Assembly (NCBI GenBank): GCA_029783825.1
Contig: JAREIK010011401.1
Location: 43,821 to 107,820, forward strand
Origin: Sapria himalayana
Taxonomy: Eukaryota; Streptophyta; Magnoliopsida; Malpighiales; Rafflesiaceae
Direction: 5' to 3'
DNA length: 64,000 nt
Below are positions 1-13,722 of the stretch, piece by piece; position 1 is the stretch's first letter, and each line of letters opens with the position of its first letter. The position numbers were made by a program, and so were the translations under genes. The notes under the pieces are model-generated. The model saw nothing but the letters and a program-made list of their open reading frames with translations, made no database searches and was not told the DNA's origin.

Positions 1-46
1 TTGCCTATTCTTTGAGAATCATCAAGAGAGTTGCGAGGTTTGTCAC

Positions 47-270
47 TTAAAGAGGCAATCTAGCTCTCATATGCTTTAACAATTTGGGGTGATTATCATT
101 GACAGTCATGCCCTTAAAAAATCCATTCTTAGCAAGTATGGTGATTATGGTATGGCTTCGAGGGTAGACATAAAGATCAATACTCTGTGAAAGTTGTGCA
201 ACGCCAACCCTCTCATCTTTCTTGTACCCTCTTGCAGCCTCTTTCATGCTTTCCAGTTCAGAGTACGACT
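47..270 (-). pseudogene. Fragment resembling a SPOC-domain protein exon
   Basis: An open stretch from an ATG at 247 to a stop at 47 gives 66 residues. The middle part (residues about 13-45) contains RVGVAQLSQSIDLYVYPRS followed by HTIITILAKNGFFKGM. The pattern 'basic residue-VG-A-L ... LYV-PRS ... ILAK-GFFKGM' resembles the core of SPOC domains in plant TFIIS/SPOC transcription-associated proteins. Reading upstream in frame (residues ELES before the Met) meets a stop about 10 codons earlier, and after GFFKGM the sequence departs from what I recall of the family, ending in RARLPL. I read it as one decayed or truncated exon, not a complete gene. The family assignment rests on remembered motif similarity only. 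Confidence 0.4.
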
Positions 271-1000
271 TTGTTCAAAATCTCTCATTAACATCCTAAC
301 ATGTCAGAAATGACAGAGACATTCTAATTCAAGGATCAAAGAATGCATATCATGTTTTCGTGTAAGCAAATAATTAGCAATGAAATGTAACTCACCATGA
401 CCATGGCACACAAACTCATGATGAATGATAGGGTTCAAAGAAGTAAAATAACTAGACATTAAAAAATTATATAGTTTCATTCTGCTGAGTAAGGGCAGAA
501 AGTGTTACCTCAACTCAAATGCTCCTACATATAAGGTAAGTGATGAAGAGAAAGCATTAAACAAATAATATATAAACAACTTTAAGAGCTAGCACACTTT
601 CCGATGATTTAAAATCCATTAAACATTAAAAAAAATAATCATTAAAAAAAAACTTCACTTTTATAAATATACAAGTGTTTAGATATAATGTTGTGTTTAA
701 AATATTTTTATAAATGTTACATATATATAATTATATATTTGTAACACTTTTATAAATATTATATAATATATATATCACATTTATATAAACATTATAAATA
801 TTGTATATTTATATATATATTTATATGTTATATAAATGTTTACAAAAATGTATAAATATTTTATATGTTATATAAATGTTATATAACAAAATATATAGAT
901 GGATAATTTTATGTAAATGGTGTAAAATATTTATAAACATTTATACATATGTATAAATATTTATATATAATAATAAATGTTTATATAAACATATCAACGT
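271..1000. other. AT-rich non-coding stretch
   Basis: No coding pattern or RNA gene seen. From about 600 the base composition becomes strongly A/T, with recurring TTATATAAATGTTATATAA-like words that lead into the tandem repeat at 1001. Confidence 0.6.
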
Positions 1001-1110
1001 TTATATATAATGTAATATATTTATATATATTAAAGTATAGACATTTATATATAATGTAATATATTTATATATATTAAAGTATAGACATTTATATATAATG
1101 TCATATGATT
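1001..1110. repeat. 44 bp tandem repeat
   Basis: The unit starts TTATATATAATGTAATATAT and ends TTAAAGTATAGACA. Copies start at 1001, 1045 and 1089. The first two are essentially identical and the third diverges after about 12 bases. A clean 44 bp period in otherwise irregular AT-rich DNA indicates a recent local duplication. Confidence 0.85.
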
Positions 1111-1204
1111 ATATAAATGTATAAAAGTTTATAAATAATGTTATCCGTTTATAATATTTTTAGAGACAAAAAAATAGAACCCATAAACATTGATTTTGTT
1201 TGTT

Positions 1205-1355
1205 CTTAAGTTACAGAAGCAGAAAACATTAAACATACTTGTTTTATTAAGTAATAGAAGTAGAAAGCATTAAACATAATTTTTTTATTAAGTTACTTAA
1301 GCAGAAAACATTAAGCATAAATTTTTTTTCTTAACTTACAAAAGCATAAAACAAA
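1205..1355. repeat. About 41 bp tandem repeat, 3-4 diverged copies
   Basis: The word GAAAACATTAAACAT or a close variant begins at 1222, 1263 and 1303, with a weaker fourth copy near 1341. Each is preceded by TTAAGTTAC/TTAAGTAAT and AGAAGCA-like sequence. Spacing is 40-41 bp. Confidence 0.75.
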
Positions 1356-3000
1356 AGTGTACATTTTATATTTAATATTTATAAACCCCTAATTTTTTAA
1401 ATAGTTAAAGAACAAAGTTCACACTAACCATTTGCTATTTCATTAATGTCAGAGAGTTAACATCATATAAGTGAAGTGAAAATAGAAGAGAGAAGATGAA
1501 AATTGGAGGAAGATAAAAAAACCAAATATTATGTTTAAACCAAACTTTGCCATTGGCAATGAAATTGAGAGAGAGAGAAATGTATATAGTATTTTGAAGG
1601 AGAAGATCAATGATAATATTACTTGGTAACAAGAAGAGCCTGAATTTTTTGGTTGCTCACTTAGTCCAGTTTTGCTTCTCATCTCTTTCTTTTTGAAAGA
1701 TAGAAAAAAATGTTTGTGATTGAATATTCCTTAGCATTTTTTTTCACGAAATTAAGCGATTAAATTTGTCTCTTTTTTTTATTTTAAAAAAAGAGACAAA
1801 ATTATACAAGTAAACTAAAAATATAAAATTAAATAATTTAAATAAAAAAAATGAAATAGATTTTTTTAACCATAAATGATATTATTTCATAAATAAATTA
1901 AATAATAATATATAATAATAAAGTATTTGATATATATATATATATCTAATGGTTATAACTTTTTAAGAATTCAATTTATTTTTTTTGATATAATATAAAA
2001 TAATTATAAAGGAATAAAATTTTATATTATTTGATATAATTTATAATTTATATAATTTTAAAAATTATTTAAAACTTAGAAGATCAATAAAAAATGTTAT
2101 ATTTATTATTTTAATAAAAAGTAGGATATTATAAGTTAATAGTAAAGATCTTATTCAATTGTTTAATTCTTATAAATTTGAGTAGGGACAAAAAAACTTG
2201 AATTAAAATCAAATAGGGTAGGTTTGGTAGTACTTTTTAAAAGTGTTTATTGGCGAAAAAAAAATTTAATTATTTTAAGGACAAAAAATTTTAATTAGTA
2301 ATATTTTAAATAATTTTTTTTCAAACCCTAAAAGAACAATTGAAGTGTTCTTTTAATAACGAGGATGAGATATTCATTTTTTTAATCATCAAATTTTTTT
2401 TGATGTAGTTAAAACATTTATGTATTTATCTTTAAATATCAATTTATTTTCTTTGATTTTAAAAAAAAATTTGAATTTGTTTTCCTAAATTTTTAAATCA
2501 TTTTGTAAAAATTTTTTTAAAATATTACTATAATCATTAAAATATTTTTTTTATTTTAAATAATATAAATATTTATTTGTTTATTCATTAATTCAAATAT
2601 TTTTATAATTTTTTTATTTAATCATATAATTATATAATTTACCTTTTTAGTTGTAGTAATTTTTTTATATGTTCATTTATTAATTAAAATATCTTACAAA
2701 AAGATCATAATTATATAATTAATTATTTAATTTTTTAAAAAAATATATTTAATTATCATAATTAAATATGTAAGAAAAATAATTTGTATACTTTTTAAAA
2801 TATTTATTTAATCATTATTATTATAAATTTTTATTTGTATTTATATAATTTTGAAATTATTTTTTTATAATATCCTATTTTAATAATTATATGAGGTGAA
2901 TGTGTCTTTCAAGAAATGCTCATCCATAGGTCAAGGCATACCTTTAATATAGAAAATTACATAAAAAATTAAAATAAATAATATACAAAAAAATAAAATA
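1356..3000. other. AT-rich intergenic DNA without genes
   Basis: A/T homopolymer runs and short imperfect repeats dominate. The short open frames on the minus strand near 1435-1680 are Ser/Leu/Phe-rich low-complexity translations with no recognisable domain. Nothing else can be supported. Confidence 0.6.
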
Positions 3001-3617
3001 ATTAAAGATTAGCGATGGAAATTATTCCCAGCACAAAAGCTAGGGAAAAATATCTAGCTAAATGCATATATTTTGTAAAGATTATCAGTTAAGGTATTAT
3101 CACTTGCAAAAAAATATAAAAGAGAAAAAAACATTCATATAATGATAATGTCTTGATCTAATTAGCTAGAAAGAATTTGTCGCAAATTTCATCGCTAAAT
3201 TTCCCGCATTTAATTGTGGGGAAATCAACGAAAAAGTAGTGATGGATTATGTCACGATCTAATTAGCTAGGGAAATCCATTGCTAATTCCATAGCTAATT
3301 TCATTGCTATATTTCCCGCTTTTCAATGCAAGGAAATTTAGAAAAAAAATTGTTTCGGATAATCTCTCATTCTAATTATATAGGGAAATTTTGGCGCTAA
3401 ATCCATCGCTAGAATAGCTAGGGAAGATCCGTCGCTAAAATTGACAAAAAAATTTGAAATAGAAATTTTCATCGCTAATCATCATTAATCCTTGAAAAAT
3501 TTTATTTCAATTTTATATCAAAAATTCCTTTCTATTCCCTAGCTAATTGCTCACTATTTAGTTAGGAATTATTCCCTAGCTAAATTTCACTATATAAGTT
3601 GACATTTTTTTGTAGTG
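3001..3617 (-). mobile_element. CACTA-like element end (terminus at 3617)
   Basis: The sequence ends TTTTTTTGTAGTG at 3617, the inverse of the CACTACAAAAAAA terminus typical of plant CACTA (En/Spm) transposons. Inward of it lie many subterminal copies of TTAGCTAGGGAA / TTCCCTAGCTAA and ATCGCTAAAT words between 3007 and 3600. A possible opposite end, CACTTGCAAAAAAA, starts at 3101, which would make a 517 bp non-autonomous element, but the flanking triplets (TAT and GAC) do not match. The subterminal motif also occurs left of 3101, so the left limit is uncertain. No coding sequence is seen. The same subterminal motif marks the termini at 14858 and 27159, so the three ends belong to one family. 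Confidence 0.7.
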
Positions 3618-4080
3618 GACATAATGATTGACAGATTGAAAGACATATTGAAAGATAGTTTAATAGATAGATAGATAGATAAATAGATCGATTGATAGAT
3701 AGATAAATATAGAGATAGATATACAAATAGATAGAAAAATAGATAGACAAATAGATAGAGAGATTATTAAACAATAGATAGATAGATAGATAGACAGATA
3801 GTTAGTTAGTTAGTTAGATATTTAGATATGTAGATAAATAGAAAGATTGAGAGATAGGTAGATAGATAAATAGTAATATAGAAAGAGGAATAGATAGAAG
3901 ATAGATAAATAGATATATAGAAAGATAGTTAGACAGATAGACAGATAGTTAGACAAATATATAAATAAGTAGATATATATATATATACACATACAGATAT
4001 ATAAACAAATAGATAGATAAACAAATCAAAAAAGTGAAATAGAAAGATAGATAGGTAGAGAGATAGGTAGACAAACAAAT

Positions 4081-4128
4081 AGGTAGATAGGCTGCCAGCC
4101 AGATAGGTAGACAGTCATGTAGGTAAAT
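4081..4128. repeat. GC-richer cassette within GATA array, copy 1
   Basis: The sequence departs from GATA: AGGTAGATAGGCTGCCAGCC followed by AGATAGGTAGACAGTCATGTAGG. Related blocks occur at 5951, 6852, 8636, 9580, 10350 and 12281. Downstream at 4154-4205 comes a GACAAACAAACAAATAG block, then an ATTGATAGA-rich block at 4316-4450. The same order follows most other copies. Confidence 0.6.
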
Positions 4129-5835
4129 AGATAGATAGAGAATGAAAGGAATTGACAAACAAACAAATAGATAGATAGACTAATAGACAAACAAACAAAT
4201 AGAAAGACATATATAGACAAGAAAGACAAATAGACATATATAGTGACAATTTAATAGACAAATTGATAAATAGATTTATAGACATAAAGATGGATAGATA
4301 GATATATAATTGATAGATAGATAGATTGATTGATAAACATAATGATAGACAGATTGATAGACATTATGATAGAAAGATTTATAGATAGATTGATAGATAG
4401 ATTGATAGATAGATTGATAGACAGATTGAGAGATAGGTTGATAGATAGATTAATAAATAGATGGATAGATAGATAGATAGACAAATAGATAAACAGATAG
4501 ATATATAGATACATAGACAAATACATAGACAAATAGATAGATATATTATTAGAAATATAGACAAATAGATAGATAGATAGTTAGATAAAGAGATAGAAAG
4601 ATATATAGATAGGTAAATAGATAAAGAGAAAGATATGTAGATAAACAGATAGATAGATAGACAGATAGATATATAGATAGATAGATAGACAGATAGATAT
4701 ACAGATAGATAAATAAGTAGATACATAGATAGATAGATAGGTAGATAGATAGATTTATAGATAGATAAATAGAGTGACATACAAATAGATAAAAAGATAT
4801 ATAAACAGATAGAAATAAAGATATACATATAAAGAGAGATATAGATAGATAGATAGATAGCTAGATAGACAGATAGATACATAGATATATAGATCGATAA
4901 AGAGATAGACAGATTGATAAATTGATTGATAGTTAGTTTGATAGATAGATCGATAGACAGATTGATTAATAAATTGATAATTAAATTGATAGAAATTAGA
5001 TAGACAAATTGATAGACTATTAGAAAGACAGATTGATAGGTGGATAGATAAATATATAGATAGATAGATAGATAAATATATAGATATATAGTTAGATATA
5101 TAGATACATAGAGAGATATATAGATAGATAGATAGATATATAGATTGATAGATAGTAAGATTATTAGATAAAAGATAAAAATATTATTAGATCGTTAGAT
5201 TTAAAATTAGATCGACATGTATATAGATAGATAGATAGATAAATAATAGATAGATAGATAAAAATAAAAATAGATAGATAGAAAGTTAGACAGAAAGATA
5301 TTCAAATAGTTATACGAATAGATTAATAGAAAGATATATAGAAAGAAAGAAAGATAGATAATTGACATATAGATAGACATAAAGAAGGATAGACAGACAG
5401 ATAGAAAGACAGACAGACAGATCAATAGATAGACAGATAAATAGATAGACAAAAATATAGACTGGTAAATAGACAGATACATAGACATATGTATAGATAG
5501 ACAGAATGATAGACATATAGATACACAGATAAAATAGAAAGATAGATAGACATATACATATACATATAGATAGACATATAGAAAGACACATAGATACACA
5601 CATAAATAGACAGAGAGATTGAGATAGATAGAAAGCTAGATTAACAAATAAATATATTTAAAAATAGATAGATAGACACATAGATTGATTGATAGATAGA
5701 TAGATAGATAGATAGACAAATAGTTTGATCGGCAGATAGATAGAAAAATAGATTGACAGATAGACAGACAAATAAATATACATATAGAAAGATAGGATAG
5801 ATAAGAAATAGATAGATAGACAATTAGATAGGCAG

Positions 5836-5856
5836 ATATATATATATATATATATA
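5836..5856. repeat. (TA)n microsatellite
   Basis: About 21 bp of pure TA inside the GATA array. Confidence 0.85.
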
Positions 5857-5950
5857 GTTAGAAACATAGAAAGACAAATAGATAGATAGACAAATAGACA
5901 CAAATAATAAGATGGATAGATCGATAATTAGATAGATGACAGAAAGATTG

Positions 5951-5997
5951 ACAGGTAGTAAAGTAGGTAGACAATCAGGTAGGTAGGCTAATAGACA
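5951..5997. repeat. GC-richer cassette, copy 2
   Basis: ACAGGTAGTAAAGTAGGTAG then ACAATCAGGTAGGTAGGC. It is followed at 6024-6050 by GACAGACAAACAAACAAAG and at 6120-6350 by ATTGATAGA variants, the same order as copy 1. Confidence 0.65.
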
Positions 5998-6203
5998 TAA
6001 ATACATACAAACAAATATGTAGTTAGACAGACAAACAAACAAAGAGAGACAAATAGAAAAAAAGTTATACAGACAAACAGAAAGATAGATAAATAGTTTG
6101 ACACATAGCTTGTTAGACACATTGATAGATTGATAGGGTGATTGAAAGATTGATAGACAAATATATAAATGGATAGATATATAGATAGATAGTTAGATAG
6201 ATA

Positions 6204-6206
<3 letters not shown>

Positions 6207-6259
<53 letters not shown>
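6207..6259. repeat. (AT)n microsatellite, about 53 bp
   Basis: Uninterrupted AT dinucleotide run embedded in the GATA array, preceding an ATTGATAGA block. Confidence 0.9.
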
Positions 6260-6263
<4 letters not shown>

Positions 6264-6851
6264 TTGATAGTTAGAATGATAGAAAGATTGATAAACATAT
6301 TGATAGACAGATTGATAAAAATATTGATAATAGAATGATAGATAGATATATAAAAAGTTTGAAAGATATATAGATAAATAGATTTAAAGATAGACAGATA
6401 TATAGATAGATAGATAGATAGATAGACAAATAAATAGATAGATAGATACATAGATAGACAGACATATAGATTAACAGATTAGTAGACGGATACATAGATA
6501 GATAAATAGATATATAGATAGACACATAGATAGATAGATATATAATAGATAGATAGATATGCAGATAGATATATAGATAGTAAGATAAAAAATAGACATA
6601 TAGATAGACCAATAGAAAGAAAGATAGATAGATAGTTAGATAGAAAGATAAATAGATACATAGATAGATAGATAGATAATAAATAAATATATAGACAAGT
6701 AGATAGATAGATTGATTGATTGATAGAAAGATATTTAGATAGGCAGATATATAGACAAATAGTTCGACAGATAGAAAGACAAATAGATAGATAGACAAAC
6801 AGGCACACAAATAGTGGCCAAATAGATAGATAATCAAATAGATAAATAAAA

Positions 6852-6935
6852 AGATGGGTAGGCAATTAGGTCGGCAGACAATTAGGCATGGATGCAAGAT
6901 AGACAGATAGGCAGACAAAATATAGGCAGATAGAT
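6852..6935. repeat. GC-richer cassette, copy 3
   Basis: AGATGGGTAGGCAATTAGG, then TCGGCAGACAATTAGGCATGG, then two AGATAGGCAGA-like words. It lies about 900 bp from copy 2. The GACAAACAAACAAATAAAG block follows at about 6935 and an ATTGATAGA block at 7160-7300. Confidence 0.65.
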
Positions 6936-8439
6936 AGACAAACAAACAAATAAAGAGATAGACAAACATATAGATAGATAGATAGACAAACAGATAAATA
7001 TATAGATAGTTTGATACACAGATTTATAGACACATACAGATAGATTGTTAGAATGATAGATATATAGATAGATAGTTAAAAAGATAGAAAGATTGATAAA
7101 TAGATAAACATATAGATAGATATGTTGATAGTTATACAAATAGATATATAGAATAATAAATAAAATGATAGAAAGATTGATGACATATTGATAGAAAGTT
7201 TGACAGACACATTAATAGACAGTTTGATACATATATTGATAGACTAATAGATAAACTTATTGATAGATAGATTGATAGACAAATTGAAAGAAAGATAGAT
7301 AGATTGATAGAGAGATAAATAGATAGACAGGTTGATAGAAAGATAGATAGAAAGATAGATTAACAAATAGATATATAGAAAGATATAATTTTATACAAAT
7401 AGATAGACAGATAGACACAAATAAATTGAAAGAAAGAAAGATAGATAGTTAGATACATAAAAAGATTGATAGTTTGATTGATCAATAGATAGATATATAG
7501 ATAGAAAGATAGACTAAAAGAAAGATAGATAAAAAGATTTATAGACAAATTCATCGACCGACTTATAGACAGATTGAATTATAGATTGATAGAAGATTGA
7601 TAGATAGAATTATAAACTAATAGATAAACATATTGATAGACATATATATAAATTGATTGATAGATAGATTAATAGACTGATTAAAGGATATATAGATAGA
7701 CATATTTATAGACTAATAGATATACAAAAAATAGATAGACAAATAAATAATTTAATTGACAAATTATTTGACAAATAGTTAGATAGATAGGTAAATATAT
7801 AGAATATAGATAGATCGGTAGATAGAAAGGAATATAGATAGATAGATAGCTAGATAGATAAATAGATAGAAAGACAGATAGATAGGAAGATAGATTGATA
7901 GAGAGATAAATAGATAGTTAGATAGGAAAAAAGATAGATAGATAGACAGATAGATAGAAAGAAAGATAGAAAGACAGATAGATAGATAGACAGATATATA
8001 GATAGATAGTTAGAAATATAGATAGATAAAGAGATAGATTTATAAAGAAATAAATAGATAGATAGATATAACGAAAGATATATAGATATATAGATAAAAA
8101 GACAGGCATGCATGCAGACAGATAGACAGACAGACATATAGATAGATAGATAGATATATAGATAGATAGTTAGATAAATACATAGATAGCTAGACAAATA
8201 GATAGACAGATAGATAGTAATAGATATAGACAAATAAAAGGATAGATAGTTATATAGATAGATTGACAAATAGATAGAATGATAGATATATAGATAGATA
8301 GATATAAAGATAGACAAACAGATAGATTGATAGATAGATAGAAACATAGAGAGATAAACATAAAGATTGATTGATTAATAGATATACAGATATATAGAGA
8401 AATAGATAGATAGATAGACAACTAGATAGACAGAAAGAT

Positions 8440-8500
8440 AGTTATAAAGATAGATATTAAGACAGATAGATAAATAGTTATAAAGATAGATATTAAGCCA
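8440..8500. repeat. 36 bp direct duplication in GATA array
   Basis: AGTTATAAAGATAGATATTAAG starts at 8440 and again at 8476, a perfect local duplication. Confidence 0.8.
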
Positions 8501-8635
8501 GACAGATAGATAGATATATAGATAGATAAATTGATAATCATATAGAAAGACAAATATATAGATAGACAGATAGATAAATAGTGAGATAGAGAGACATGTA
8601 GATAGACATACAGATAGAAAGACAGATAGACAAAC

Positions 8636-8680
8636 AAGCAACCTCGTTGGAATGTAGATAGTCAGGCAGGTAGAAAGATA
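8636..8680. repeat. GC-richer cassette, copy 4
   Basis: GCAACCTCGTTGGAATGTAG then ATAGTCAGGCAGGTAG. It shares the TTGGAAG-ATAGTCA-CAGGTAGG pattern with copy 5. An AGACAAACAAACAAA block follows at about 8727 and an ATTGATAGA-rich block at 8905-8990. Confidence 0.6.
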
Positions 8681-9579
8681 GATAAATAGAGAGATAGATA
8701 GCTATTGAGATAGATAAATAAAAAGACAAACAAACAAAAATACAGATAGACAAACTGATAGAAAGACAAATAAATAGATAGATAGATAGTTTCATAGACT
8801 AATAGAGAGAGAGATTTATACACATAAATATAGATAGATAGACAGATAAATAGCCAAATAAATATATAGACAAATAGATAGATATATAGATAGACAGATA
8901 GATAGATTAATAGACATATTGATACAAAGATTGATAGATAAATTAATAGATAAATTGTTAGATATATTGATAGACAAATTGATAGACATACAGATAGTTA
9001 GATAGATAGATAGAAAACCAGAAACATAGAGAAATAGATACACAGATAGATAGATAGATAGATAGATAGATTATTAGACAAATAGATTATAGATAGATAG
9101 TTAGTTGGATACATAATTAGTTAGATAGGTAGATAGGTAAATAGATAGATAGAAATATATTAATCTGTAGATAGAAAGATTGAAAGATAGATAAAAAAAA
9201 GATAGATAGACAGATAATTAGATAGATAGATATATAGGCAAGAAGATAGATATATAGATAGATAGATAGATATACAAAAAAAAATAAAAAAATAGATAGA
9301 CTGATATATACAAAGATAGATTAATTGATAGATAGACACAAATATAGATAAATTGATAGATAGATCGATATACAAAGAGATAGACAAGTAGATATACATA
9401 TATATAGATTGAGATATAGATAGACAAAAAGATACAAAGATAGATATATAAATAGATAAACAAGTAGATAGACAGATAGATATACAAATAGATATGTAGA
9501 AATATAGATAGACAGATAAAAAGAACAATAGATAGATAGATAAGCAAACAGACCGACAGATATACACACAAATTGATAG

Positions 9580-9640
9580 CTAGATAGGCAAGTAGCTAGG
9601 TTGGAAGATAGTCATACAGGTAGGCATATAGACCGACAAA
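9580..9640. repeat. GC-richer cassette, copy 5
   Basis: AGATAGGCAAGTAGCTAGG, TTGGAAGATAGTCATACAGG and TAGGCATATAGACCGAC in series. An ATTGATAGA-rich block follows at 9740-9925. Confidence 0.65.
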
Positions 9641-10349
9641 AATGTAGATATATAGATAGATAAATAAATAGACAGAAAGTCAAATAAACATATAAAAAAT
9701 AGATAGACAGACAATAGAAACACAAATAAACATCTAGATAGATAGTTTATATACAAATTGATAGATAGATTGATATAGAGAAAGATATATTGATTGATAG
9801 AAAAGAGATAGATAGACAGCTTGATAGAGAGATTGATAGACATAAGTATTCATAAATTGAAAGACATATTGATAGACATCTTGTTAGATAATTTGATATA
9901 CTGATTGATAAACAAATGGATAGATAGATTGATTGATAAGAAAAGAGATAGATTAATATATAGACATATAGATAGACTAATTGTTAGACAGATTATTAGA
10001 CAAATAGATAGATAGACAGACAGAGAGACAGACAGACAGATAGATAGATATACAAATAGAATGATAGAGTGATAGGTAGATAGATAGATAGAAATATAAA
10101 TAGATAAATAGATAGATAGATAAACACATAGATAGATAGATAGATAGTAATATATATAGTTAAATAAATAGTTAGAAAAACAAATAGAAAAGTAGATAAA
10201 CAGATAAATAGATAGATAGATAGATATACATTTAGATAGATAGATAGATAGACAGACAGATAGATAAACAAATATATAGATAGTTGGATTGAAAGTCAAA
10301 TAGATAGATAGGTAGATAGATAGACATACAGACAGACAAATAGATAGAT

Positions 10350-10402
10350 AGGCAGTTATCCAGGTAGATAGATAGTCAAGTAGGTTTTCAGTTAGATGGA
10401 AA
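10350..10402. repeat. GC-richer cassette, copy 6
   Basis: AGGCAGTTATCCAGGTAGATAG then AGTCAAGTAGGTTTTCAG. It is followed by GACAAACAAAGAAATAG at about 10453 and an ATTGATAGA block at 10590-10690. Confidence 0.6.
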
Positions 10403-12280
10403 AATAAATGGATAGACAGATAGATAGATAGATAGATAGATAGACTCATAGACAAACAAAGAAATAGAAAGATAGATAGACAGACAACAAAATGACAAAT
10501 AGACATTAAATAGACAAATAGATAGATAGATTGAAGGACAAATTTATAGACAAAAAAAATAAATAGATAGATATATAGGTAATTATATAGAGAGATAGAT
10601 TGATTGATTCATTGACATAATGATAGACTGATTGATATTATAAGAGAGAGAGATAGATATATTGATAGACTAATTGATAGATAGATTAATAAATAAATGG
10701 ATAGATAGATAGATAAATAGATAAAAAGATAGATAGACAAATAGGTAGATAGATTGATAGAAAGATAGATAAATAGATAGACAGATAAATAGATAGACAT
10801 ATTATTAGAAAAAAAGATAGATAAATAGACAGACAGATAGACATGTAAATAGATAGATAGATAAATAGATAGATAGATAGTTTGATAGACAAATAGATAG
10901 ATATATAGATAGGTATATAGATATATAGAAAGATGGATAGATAGACAGATAGATCTATAGATAGATACATTTATACATAGATAGACTGATAGATAGATAG
11001 ATTGATAAACACATATATAGACATATAGATAAACAAATAGATAGATAGATAAATAAACAGATAGATAGACAGCTAGATTCATAGACAAATAGATATATAG
11101 ATACATATATAGATATACATACAAATAGATAGGAATATATATAAATAGATAGAATGAGAGATATACAGATAAATAGATATATAGATAGATAGAGAGATAG
11201 AAAGTTAGACAAATAGATAAATATACATATTAATAGATAGATTGATAGACAAATTGATAGACATATTGATAGATGGATTGATAGATAGTTTGATTGATAG
11301 ATTGATACAAAGATTGATAGACAATGGATATACAAAATGATAGGCAATTAGATAAGTAGATAGATAGATAGATAGACAGATAAATAAATATATAGATAGA
11401 TATAACAGGATATCGAGAGATATATAGATAGATAGATAGATATAATATAGATAAATAGTCACATTATTAGATAGATAGATAGATAAAAATTTTATAAGAT
11501 AGATAGATTTATAAATAGATTGAAGAATAAATAAAAATCTATATAGACAGATAGATAGCAGATATATAGATAGATAGATAGATAAAAAATATATAAATAA
11601 ATTGAACGAAAGATAGATAAATAGATAGATGGATGGATAGATAGAGAGACATAAAGATAGTTAGATAGTAAGATAGATAGATAGACATATAGATTGATAT
11701 ATAGATAGATATATAGATAGATAGAAAGATAGATAGAAAGATAGAAAGATAGATATGCAAAAAGATAGAATGATAAATAGATAGATATATAGATAGATAG
11801 ATAAATAAATAAGTATATAGACATATAGATATATAGAAAGATAGAATGATAGATAGAGGTAGAGATAGATAGATAGATAGATAGACAGATAGTTGACACA
11901 TAGATTGACACATAGATAGACAGAGAGATTGACATAAGTATAAATAAGTAGATTGACAGATAAATAGATAGAAAAATAGATAGAAAGACAAATAGACACA
12001 TAGATCAATGGATAGATAGATATTCAGATAGATAGATATATAGATAGATTGATTTAAAGTTAGTTAGATAGATAGATATATAATAGATAAATAGATAGAT
12101 AAGTAAATAGGCAGATAGAATTATTATTAGATAGATATATAGATAGATAGATAGATAGATAAATAAATAGATAGATAGAAATATAGTTAGAGGGAAAATA
12201 GGCAAACATACAAATAGACAAATTGACACACAAATAGATAGAGAGATAGATAGTTAATTAGATAGACAAAGACATAGATA

Positions 12281-12325
12281 GCGGGCAATTAGGTAGGTAG
12301 TAAATCATGTATGTAGGCAAATAGA
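12281..12325. repeat. GC-richer cassette, copy 7
   Basis: GCGGGCAATTAGGTAGGTAG then TAAATCATGTATGTAGGC. It is followed by GACAAATAAAGAGATAGAC at about 12361 and ATTGATAG variants at 12500-12600. A weaker relative sits near 13125-13150 (GCCAGACAAACAAATAAGCAGG). Confidence 0.6.
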
Positions 12326-13695
12326 AGATTGATAGAAAACAAATAGGTAGATAGAAAAATAGACAAATAAAGAGATAGACAAACTATTAGATAGATAGGC
12401 AAATAGTCATAAAAATAGATAGATAGTTAACACATAGATTAAAAGATACATATAGATAGATAGATAGATTGATAGATAGATATATAGATAGATAGAGATA
12501 TATATATATTGATAGTTAGACAATAGATAGACAGATTGATAGATAGAATTAAAAATATTGATAAAATAGTGAAAGACAAATTGATAGAGAGATTAATAGA
12601 TAAAATGATATATAGATAGATAAATAGATAGACAAGTAGATAAATATTTAGATAAATAGATAGATAGATATATAAATAAGATGGATAAATAGATAAATAG
12701 ATAGATTCACATATTCTTATATAGTAACTCAGATAGACATATAGATAGATAGATATATAGATAGATAGATATACATATAGATTGATATAAAGAAAGATTC
12801 ATAGATACACAAATAGAAAGATAGCCAGACAGACAAATAGATAGATATATAGATACGTAGACAAATAGATATACATACATACATACAGATAGATAGATAT
12901 ATAGACAGATCGATAGAAAAATAGAAAGATAGATAGGTAAATAGATAGACAGATAAAAGAGAGATAGATTGACAAGAAGATAGGCATATTGATAGATTGA
13001 TAGATAGATATATAGATAGACAGATAAATAGACATACTTTTTGATAGATAGAAAGACAACCAGATAGAAATACAAATAAACACAAAATAGATATATAGAT
13101 AGATAGATTGATAGTTATATAGCCAGACAAACAAATAAGCAGGCATATAGAAAGATAGACAGACAAAAATTTGGTAGATAGATAGACTTACAAACAAAGA
13201 GAAAAACAAATAGATAGATAGATATACTGATAGAGAGAAAGAAAGATTATTTTATACATAGATTTATAGACATATAGATAGACAGATTGATAGAAACTTA
13301 GATAGACTAATAGATAGACAGACAGATAGATAGATAGATATATAGATTGATAGACATATAGATAGATATATTGATAGATATTCAAATAGATAAAAAGATT
13401 GATAAATAGAATGATAAAAAGATTGATTAACATATTGATAGATAGATTGATAGATAAATTGATAGATAGATTCATAAATAGATATATAAATAAATAGACA
13501 AATAATTATATAGAAAGATATATAGATAGATGAATAGATAGATAGATATACAAGAATATAAAAAGATAGATAGAGTGATAGATAGATAAATACATAAATA
13601 GATATATAGATTTATAGATAGACAGACAGCTAGATAGATATATAGATAGATAGATAGATTGGAAAATAGTTAGATAGAAAGATAGACAGACAGAT

Positions 13696-13722
13696 ACACA
13701 CACACACACACACACACACACA
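13696..13722. repeat. (CA)n microsatellite
   Basis: 27 bp of CA dinucleotides inside the GATA array. Confidence 0.9.

Noticed and set aside
3101..3617. Complete 517 bp CACTA MITE
   Set aside because: The possible left end CACTTGC differs from the right end and the flanking triplets do not match. Only the right terminus is reported with confidence.
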